Part shown: piece by piece, positions 58,027 to 64,000 of the stretch | How positions within the stretch are numbered: position 1 is the first letter of the stretch | Layout of the letters: every line of letters starts with the position of its first letter | NCBI GenBank assembly: GCA_002082585.1 | Contig: CP020563.1 | Span: 2,660,001-2,724,000 of the forward strand | DNA: 64,000 nucleotides | Direction of reading: 5' to 3' | From: Kitasatospora albolonga | Lineage (GTDB): Bacteria; Actinomycetota; Actinomycetes; Streptomycetales; Streptomycetaceae | Position numbers and translations under genes: made by a program | Notes under the pieces: model-generated | The model's database searches: none | Seen by the model: the letters and a program-made list of their open reading frames with translations, nothing else | What the model was told of the DNA's origin: nothing

Positions 58027-60261
58027 GTGCCCCGGTTCACTGTCATCGTGCCCGCATTCCGGGTCCAGGCGTATCTGCACGCGTGTCTGGATTCCGTGCT
58101 GAGCCAGTCCTTCGAGGACTACGAGATCATCGTGGTCGACGACGCATCCCCGGACGCCTGCGGTCCGATCGCCGACGAGTACGCCCGCCGGGACCCCCGG
58201 GTCACCGCGCTCCACCTCCCCCGCAACGCCGGTCTCGGCCCGGCCCGCAACGCCGGTATGGAACGGGCCTCCGGGGACTACCTGATCTTCCTGGACGGCG
58301 ACGACACCCTCCTCCCCGACGCGCTCCGGGCCATCGCCGACCGGCTCGGGGCGACCGGTGACCCCGACGTCCTGATGTACGACTACGCGCGGACGTACTG
58401 GTCGGGCCGGAGCGTGCGCAACGTCCTCGCGGACCGGCTCGACGAACGCGGCCCTGCCTCCTTCCGGCTGGCCGACCGCCCCGAGCTGCTCCAGCTCCTC
58501 ATGGTCGTCTGGAACAAGGCGTACCGCCGCGCGTTCGTCGAGGCCGAGGGGTTCACCTTCCCGCCCGGCTACTACGAGGACACCCCCTGGACCTACCCGG
58601 TGCTGATGTCCGCCGGGTCGATCGCGGTCCTGGACGCGGTCTGCGTCTCCTACCGGCAGCGGCGGCGCGGGAACATCCTCTCCACCACCAGCGAGCGGCA
58701 CTTCGACATCTTCGACCAGTACGACCGGGTCTTCGCGTACGTCGACGCCCGCCCCGAACTCGCGGTGTGGCGCCCGGTCCTGTTCCGCCGGATGCTGGAC
58801 CACTTCTCGGCGGTCTACGCCTCCCGCGACCGCCTCCCGCTCCCCAGCCGCCCCGCCTTCTTCCGCCTGGCAGCCGCCTCCTGCCGCCGCCACCACACCC
58901 CCGGCGCCCCGGCCCCCCTCCCCGCGCAGCTCCGCCACGGCCTGATGCGGCTGGGGGCCCGGCGCACCTACCGGGCCCTGGCCGCGAGCCGGCGCCTCGG
59001 CCACGGGCTGAGCCGGGGCGCGGCGGCCCTGCGCCGGGCGGTACGGAGCGCGGCGCTCCAGGCGCACTACCGCATCCAGCTCCTGCTGCCGCTGCGCTCC
59101 CGGGACGCGGTCTTCGCCACCCGGGGGCACGGGGCGTACGCGTGCGGCCCGGCCGCGATCGAGGCGAAGGCCCGCGAGCTGGTCCCGGGGCTGCGGACCG
59201 CGTGGCTCTGCCGTCCCGTGCACGCCCACACCGTGCCGACCGGCACCCAGCCCCTCGCCCCCGGCACCTTCGCGTACTGGAGCGCCCTCGCCCGCGCCAA
59301 GTACCTCGTGAACAACGCCGACTTCGACCGGCGGCTGGTGAAGCGGCGCGGTCAGATCCTCCTCCAGACCCACCGGGGCACCCCGCTCAGAACCATCGGC
59401 ACCGACCTCCTGGACCGGCCCGCCGCCGCCCGGGACACCGACTTCGAGCAGCTGCTGCGCACCGTCGACACCTGGGACTTCGCCCTCTCCGCCAACCCGC
59501 ACTCCACCCTCGTACGGGAACGGGCCTACCCGTCCGCGTACACGACGCTGGAGTACGGATCGCCGCGCACCGACGTCTACCACCGCACCGGCCCCGCCGA
59601 GGTGGCCCGGCTGCGCGAGACCCTGGGCATCCCGGCGGGCGCCACGGCCCTCCTCCACGCCCCGGCCCACCGCGACTACCGGCGCGTCCAGCGGCCCGTC
59701 CTCGACCTGGAGCTGCTGGTCCGGGTGCTGGGCCCGCAGTTCGTGATCCTGGAACGCGCCCCCCGCACCCCGAACGGCAGCGGCAGCCGTACGCGTACGA
59801 CGACCCACCCCCGGATCATCGACGTCAGCGGTCACCCCTCCCCGGAGACGCTGGCGCTCGCCTCGGACGCGCTGATCACGGACTACGCGTCGCTGATGTT
59901 CGACTACGTCAACCTGGACCGCCCGGTGGTCCTGTATCTGGACGACATCGAGGCGTACGAGGCGGCCCGGGGAACCTACTTCGACATCACGTCGTTCCCT
60001 CCCGGCGTCGTCGCGCGCAGTCAGGACGAGCTGTTCGACATCTTCGCCACGGACCACTGGCGCGGCTCGCGCTCGGCGCAGCTGCGCGCCGCGTTCCGGG
60101 CCCGGTTCTGTCCGTACGACGACGGGCACGCCGCCGAGCGCGTGGTGCGGCGGGTCTTCCTCGGGGAGACGGACGGACTGCCGCTGCCGGTCCCGCCCTC
60201 GGCCCGCCGGGCGGTGCTCCCGGCGCAGCAGAACCCGGCGGGGGCCCGGGCGGGCGGCTGA
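58027..60261 (+). CDS. GT2 glycosyltransferase fused to TagF-like glycerophosphotransferase (1)
   Basis: The 744-residue protein starts with a GT-A family 2 domain (FTVIVPAFRVQAYLHACLDSVLSQSFEDYEIIVVDDASPD, then the DxD-like IFLDGDDTLLPD; about 1-260). The C-terminal half is a CDP-glycerol:polyol glycerophosphotransferase (AYWSALARAKYLVNNADFDRRL, LLQTHRGTPLRTIGTDLL, ITDYASLMFDYVNLDRPVVLYLDD). Such fusions build teichoic acid or related phosphate-containing wall polymers. The start is a GTG at 58027. It is monocistronic and convergent with a second such unit. Confidence 0.9.
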   Translation: MPRFTVIVPAFRVQAYLHACLDSVLSQSFEDYEIIVVDDASPDACGPIADEYARRDPRVTALHLPRNAGLGPARNAGMERASGDYLIFLDGDDTLLPDALRAIADRLGATGDPDVLMYDYARTYWSGRSVRNVLADRLDERGPASFRLADRPELLQLLMVVWNKAYRRAFVEAEGFTFPPGYYEDTPWTYPVLMSAGSIAVLDAVCVSYRQRRRGNILSTTSERHFDIFDQYDRVFAYVDARPELAVWRPVLFRRMLDHFSAVYASRDRLPLPSRPAFFRLAAASCRRHHTPGAPAPLPAQLRHGLMRLGARRTYRALAASRRLGHGLSRGAAALRRAVRSAALQAHYRIQLLLPLRSRDAVFATRGHGAYACGPAAIEAKARELVPGLRTAWLCRPVHAHTVPTGTQPLAPGTFAYWSALARAKYLVNNADFDRRLVKRRGQILLQTHRGTPLRTIGTDLLDRPAAARDTDFEQLLRTVDTWDFALSANPHSTLVRERAYPSAYTTLEYGSPRTDVYHRTGPAEVARLRETLGIPAGATALLHAPAHRDYRRVQRPVLDLELLVRVLGPQFVILERAPRTPNGSGSRTRTTTHPRIIDVSGHPSPETLALASDALITDYASLMFDYVNLDRPVVLYLDDIEAYEAARGTYFDITSFPPGVVARSQDELFDIFATDHWRGSRSAQLRAAFRARFCPYDDGHAAERVVRRVFLGETDGLPLPVPPSARRAVLPAQQNPAGARAGG

Positions 60262-60320
60262 GGGCCGCCGCCCCGGTCTCTCTCCCTGAACGCTCAAGAA
60301 GCCTCAGCGCCCCGGGGACC

Positions 60321-61463
60321 TCACCGCTCCAGGAACGCGAACAGCTCCTCCCAGCGCCGCCCCACCTCCGGCTCGGAGAACCGCTGGACCCCGGAGCGCG
60401 CCCGGTCGCCCAGCGCGTCGCGCAGCCGGGGGTTGCCGGTCAGCCGGAGCAGCCGGTCGGCGAGGGCCGGGACGTCCCCGGCGGGGGCCAGGAGCCCGTC
60501 CTGACCGTCCCGGACGATCTCGCGGACCCCGGGCGCGCAGTCGAAGGCGGCACACGGGACACCCCCGGCCATCGCTTCCAGGAGCGCCAGCGGGAAGCCC
60601 TCGCCCCGGGAGGACTGGACGAAGACGGAGGCCCCCGCGAGAGCCGCCTCCACGTCGTCCGTACGGCCCATCCACTTCACGGACCCGTCGAGCCCGAGGG
60701 CCGTGCACTGCGCCCTCAGCGCGGCCTCGTCCTCGCCCGTCCCGTACACGCGCAGCCGCCAGTCGGGGCGCTGCGGGGCGACCAGGGCCCAGGTGTCCAG
60801 GAGCAGGTCGATGCCCTTCTGGTCGGTGAGGCGGCCGATGGACGCCACGGTCCTCGCGGTGCGCGGGGAGGGCAGATGGGGCAGGCGGGCGAGGGCGTTG
60901 GGCAGGAAGCCGACGTTGTTCATGCCGTCGCCCGCCCACCGGTCGGCGTCCTCCTCGGTGAGGACGAGCCAGTGGTCGATGTCCTTGTAGTGGTTCCTGA
61001 TCCAGCGGTAGCGGTGGCTCGCGCGGGAGTAGTCGTAGGACTCGTGGCTCATCCCGATGACCCGCAGCCCGGTGGTGTCGGCCTCCCCGACCCACTCCAT
61101 CGCCCAGACCTGGGTGACGACGACGACCGCGCCGGGCCGGGCGGCGGCGAAGAGTCCGGAGAGCCGCGCGACCGCCCGCCGCTTCTCCGCGACCCGGGCC
61201 GCCTCCCGCCGACGGCTCGGAACGCGGAAGCGGTCCCGGATGCCGTGGGGGGTCCAGGGGGTCGGCGGGTGGGCCGGGTAGAGGGCGGTGACGGGGTGGC
61301 CGGGCCGCTCGGGCAGGGCCATCTTCCGCTCGGAGGCGTGGATGCCGATGGTGTGGACCCGGTGGCCCTGCTCGGTGAAGAGGCGGGCGGTCTGGTACAT
61401 CCAGGCGGTGACACCGCCGAGTTCGTCGGTGCTGTTGGAGACGATGAAGATGTCACGGCTCAT
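60321..61463 (-). CDS. GT4 family glycosyltransferase
   Basis: The 380-residue GT-B enzyme has the N-terminal Rossmann opening (IFIVSNSTDELGGVTAWMYQTARLFTEQGHRV) and the GT4 sugar-nucleotide site: ASIGRLTDQKGIDLLLDTW, GRTDDVEAALAGASVFVQSSRGEGFPLALLEAMAGGVPC with the E-x7-E motif, and VREIVRDGQDGLL. It overlaps the stop of the preceding fusion gene by four bases, so it likely glycosylates the same wall polymer. Sugar donor unknown. Confidence 0.92.
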   Translation of the reverse strand: MSRDIFIVSNSTDELGGVTAWMYQTARLFTEQGHRVHTIGIHASERKMALPERPGHPVTALYPAHPPTPWTPHGIRDRFRVPSRRREAARVAEKRRAVARLSGLFAAARPGAVVVVTQVWAMEWVGEADTTGLRVIGMSHESYDYSRASHRYRWIRNHYKDIDHWLVLTEEDADRWAGDGMNNVGFLPNALARLPHLPSPRTARTVASIGRLTDQKGIDLLLDTWALVAPQRPDWRLRVYGTGEDEAALRAQCTALGLDGSVKWMGRTDDVEAALAGASVFVQSSRGEGFPLALLEAMAGGVPCAAFDCAPGVREIVRDGQDGLLAPAGDVPALADRLLRLTGNPRLRDALGDRARSGVQRFSEPEVGRRWEELFAFLER

Positions 61464-64000
61464 CGGCCGGCCCCCCGGTCGTGGTGGTCGGTGGTGTGAC
61501 TGACGGCGGTACGGGGACCGGCGGTACAGGGATCGGCCGTGCGCGGGGCGGCGGTGTGGCGGGGGCCGGGCGTACGGGGGCCGAAGAGGGCGGCGACGAC
61601 CTGCCGGGCCGCGTCCCCCCGGTCGTAGGCGCCGAACTCCTCGGCGAACGCGGCCCGTCGGGCGCCATGACCGGCGTCGGACTTCTTCAACTCGGCCAGC
61701 TCCTCGAAGAGTTCCTCCTGCGTCGCGGTCACCGGGCCGGGCGCCTTCTCCCGCAGGTCGAAGTAGCTGCCGCGCTCGGCGGCGTACGTGTCGAGGTCGG
61801 GGGCGTACAGGAGGACGGGCCGGTCCAGCAGGGCGAAGTCGAACATGATCGAGGAGTAGTCGGTGATCAGGACGTCGGCCAGGGCAAGGATCTCGCTGAC
61901 GTCGTGGTGGCGCGAGACGTCGATCACCGTGCCGGGCGGGCAGACGGGGAACCGGGCCGCCTCCAGGTAGTGCGCGCGGACGAGGAGGGTGTGCGTGTCC
62001 CCGAACCGCTCGGCGAACTCCCTTACGTCCAGAAGCAGTCGGCGCCTGTTCTGCTTTCCGCCCGCCGCCGGGCCGCCCCGGAACGTCGGCGCGTACAGGA
62101 CCACCTTCTTGTGGTCGTCCAGCCCCAGCGCCTCGGCCAGCGGGGGACGGGGCAGCCGCCCCTCGCTCTCCGTACGGGCGCGCTCCGCGACCAGGGCGTC
62201 GTTGCGCGGGTAGCCGGTGCGCAGCAGCCGGTCCTCGGGGAGGCGGTAGGCGCGGGCGAGGGTGGCCACGTCGTGCTCGGAGCGGACGAGGAAGTGGTCG
62301 AAGCGGTGGACGGCCTGCTGGAGGCGTTCGCGCCGCGCCGCGTTCTGGAGCCGTACGCGGGTCTCGTCGAAGCCCATCCTCTTGTACGCGGAGCCGTGCC
62401 AGGTCTGGAGGTAGGTGGTGCGGGCGGGCTTGCGGAGGTGCTGCGGGAAGCCCTGGTTGTCGATCCAGTACTCGGCGCGGGCCAGCGCCCACAGATACCG
62501 CCAGGACCAGCGGCGGACGAGGCGCGCGTCGCCCGGGAAGCCCGCCGGGGAGGTCTCGTAGGACCAGGTGGCGTGGAGCTTCAGCCCCTGGCGGCGGATC
62601 TCCTCGTGCAGGGCGCGCGGGCTGTCGCCGTAGCAGCGGCCCATGTGGCTCTCGAAGACGACGGAGCCCCGGCGGACGGGGAGCCGGGTGAGCCAGCTGT
62701 TGTAGGCAGCCGCCTTGAAGGACCGGGAGCGGTAGCGGTCCAGCCGTTTGCGCAGCGCGCGGGCGAGGAGCTTCGCCTTGCGGGCGGGGCGGAAGCGGGT
62801 GGCGTACCGCACCAGGCGCCGGGTGGCCCGGGCCGGGCGGCGGCGGGCGGTGAGACGGAGGGCGAGGTGGTCCTTGAGGGTGACGTAGGGCTCCCAGGTG
62901 TCCCCGGCCAGGGGCCCGAGCCGGGGCCGGGCGGGGAACCGGACCGCCCCCGGCCCCTGGTCCGGCACCTGGTCCTGCGGGGCGAAGAGGTCGCTGACGG
63001 ACCGGACCCTGCCCTGTGGCCCCTCCGCCTCCACGATCAGCCGCGCGTCCCAGACGGTGTCGCGGATGCCGAGGGGCCGCAGGAGGCGGGCGATATCGGC
63101 GCGCGCCCCCCAAGTGACCCCGGTCCCGTCGCACCGCACGTCCGCCACCGGGAACGCGACGGCGCGCGCCCCTCCCCGGGCCCGGAACTCCAGGGTGGCG
63201 GTGAGGGGGGCGCCGGGGCCGGTGGCCGCGGCCCCGGGGGCGGTGCGCGGCGGCAGCACAAGGCGGCCCTCCAGCAGCAGCCGCCCCTCCTCGGCGGCGC
63301 AGCGGGTGAGCCGGTTCATCAGCCGGGCCTCGCCGAACACGCGGTACTGGTAGCCGAGTTCGGTGACATCGACATCCACCGCCCCATGATCGGCCTCCAC
63401 CGCTCCCTGATTGGCCTCCACCACCCCTTGATCGGCCTCCACCGTCCCCTGATCGCCCGCGTCGGCCTCCGCCGGGCCCTCGCCGCCCCAGCGCACCCGC
63501 CCGTCCTCGCCCGGGACCACCGGGGAACAGACGGTGGCGGGTCGGCTCAGCGCGTACGCCGCCGTCAGGACGCCCTCCGCGTCGCCCCGGGCCAGCAGGG
63601 TGGCCGCGACCCGTTCCAGCGGCGGCAGTCCGCCCGGTACGGGGGCGGTGAGGACACGGGCGGCCGTGGCGGCAGCCCGGGTGCGGCGGGCGGCGGGGAG
63701 CCGGGGGAAGGAGCGGGCGAGCGGCACCAAGTGGTCCTGTACGAAGGCCCGTTCCCGCTCCTCGCGGAGTTCGGGCAGCCCGTGGTCGGCCAGGGCGGCG
63801 GCGACCCCGCGGTGGGCCGCCACGAGGGCGGCGAGGTCGCGGGCCCGGTCGGGTACGGCCCGGCCGGTCACGATCAGCCGCCGTACGAGCGCGATCCGGC
63901 CGACGGCCGCCGCCGCGAGGGGGCCGAAGAGGAGCTCGCCGTACGGCACGTCCTCCTCGTACCGCAGCCCGTGGCGCAGGAGGGCTTCCCGGCGCAGACA
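61460..64000 (-). CDS. GT2-type plus TagF-like glycerophosphotransferase (2), 5' end outside window
   Basis: The frame is still open at the window edge: the last visible codons read CLRREALLRHGLRYEEDVPYGELLFGP, a typical late GT2 segment, so the real start lies beyond 64000. About 847 residues are visible. The middle holds poorly conserved beta-rich sequence with a repetitive acidic stretch (EADQGVVEANQGAVEADHGAVDVD). The C-terminal third is a clear glycerophosphotransferase: GSVVFESHMGRCYGDSPRALHEEI, WIDNQGFPQHL, YLQTWHGSAYKRMGFDE, ITDYSSIMFDFALLDRPVLLYAPDLDTY. It probably extends teichoic-acid-like chains with its neighbours. Confidence 0.9.
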   Translation of the reverse strand, partial: CLRREALLRHGLRYEEDVPYGELLFGPLAAAAVGRIALVRRLIVTGRAVPDRARDLAALVAAHRGVAAALADHGLPELREERERAFVQDHLVPLARSFPRLPAARRTRAAATAARVLTAPVPGGLPPLERVAATLLARGDAEGVLTAAYALSRPATVCSPVVPGEDGRVRWGGEGPAEADAGDQGTVEADQGVVEANQGAVEADHGAVDVDVTELGYQYRVFGEARLMNRLTRCAAEEGRLLLEGRLVLPPRTAPGAAATGPGAPLTATLEFRARGGARAVAFPVADVRCDGTGVTWGARADIARLLRPLGIRDTVWDARLIVEAEGPQGRVRSVSDLFAPQDQVPDQGPGAVRFPARPRLGPLAGDTWEPYVTLKDHLALRLTARRRPARATRRLVRYATRFRPARKAKLLARALRKRLDRYRSRSFKAAAYNSWLTRLPVRRGSVVFESHMGRCYGDSPRALHEEIRRQGLKLHATWSYETSPAGFPGDARLVRRWSWRYLWALARAEYWIDNQGFPQHLRKPARTTYLQTWHGSAYKRMGFDETRVRLQNAARRERLQQAVHRFDHFLVRSEHDVATLARAYRLPEDRLLRTGYPRNDALVAERARTESEGRLPRPPLAEALGLDDHKKVVLYAPTFRGGPAAGGKQNRRRLLLDVREFAERFGDTHTLLVRAHYLEAARFPVCPPGTVIDVSRHHDVSEILALADVLITDYSSIMFDFALLDRPVLLYAPDLDTYAAERGSYFDLREKAPGPVTATQEELFEELAELKKSDAGHGARRAAFAEEFGAYDRGDAARQVVAALFGPRTPGPRHTAAPRTADPCTAGPRTAVSHTTDHHDRGAGR

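Overview
The window is about 72% G+C, has dense overlapping genes with GTG/TTG starts, and carries Streptomyces marker genes (matAB, nnaR, sigU/rsuA-type pair, pkaA/pkaB, DUF397/DUF5753 pairs, LAETG sortase substrate). It is almost certainly a Streptomyces chromosome, in the conserved core segment that in S. coelicolor (from memory) runs roughly from SCO2944 to SCO2983. Gene symbols rest on motif recognition and remembered gene order; no database search was run.

Layout: 1-2322 is a carbohydrate ABC importer (two permeases, the first cut by the window edge, and a binding lipoprotein). 2565-7525 holds housekeeping genes: a DUF3039 protein, YqgE, MurA, HU and an ACT-domain malic enzyme. 8024-13112 has a HelD-like RNA polymerase-associated helicase, an ECF sigma factor with its zinc-finger anti-sigma factor, and a CGNR regulator. 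13205-16517 has an acetyltransferase, the nitrate regulator NnaR and the nitrate transporter NarK. 16666-21092 is the mat locus for extracellular poly-N-acetylglucosamine, with a linked acyltransferase. 21218-23659 is a divergent LysR/MFS pair.

23607-33142 is an iron-siderophore island. A five-gene uptake operon with a DmdR1/IdeR-type iron box is followed by an AraC regulator and a divergent pair of ABC half-exporters. Their ATPase motifs have decayed in complementary ways, so that only one working ATP site can form. 33139-37363 is accessory: a DinB-like protein with a DUF433-like insert, an ATP-binding protein/XRE regulator pair, two tandem DUF397 genes and unknown proteins.

37386-42687 contains tmRNA, smpB, a C-terminal processing protease, and ftsX-ftsE. 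A TnpB-only insertion, broken by two single-base frameshifts that restore each other's frame, sits exactly between the ftsX stop codon and a hairpin that may be its old terminator. 42947-53816 holds a small zinc-ribbon membrane protein, a repeat-rich LAETG surface protein, RF2, two Ser/Thr kinases and a divergent 1369-residue FHA/EccC-like protein. 54100-57818 is a second sugar ABC importer, whose two permease genes are separated by a 37-bp duplication around a short palindromic insert. 58027-64000 is a wall-polymer cluster with two GT2-TagF fusion enzymes around a GT4 glycosyltransferase; the last gene runs out of the window.

Recurring theme: at least seven genes have a TANNNT hexamer 6-7 bases before the start codon and no Shine-Dalgarno sequence, the layout of leaderless mRNAs.
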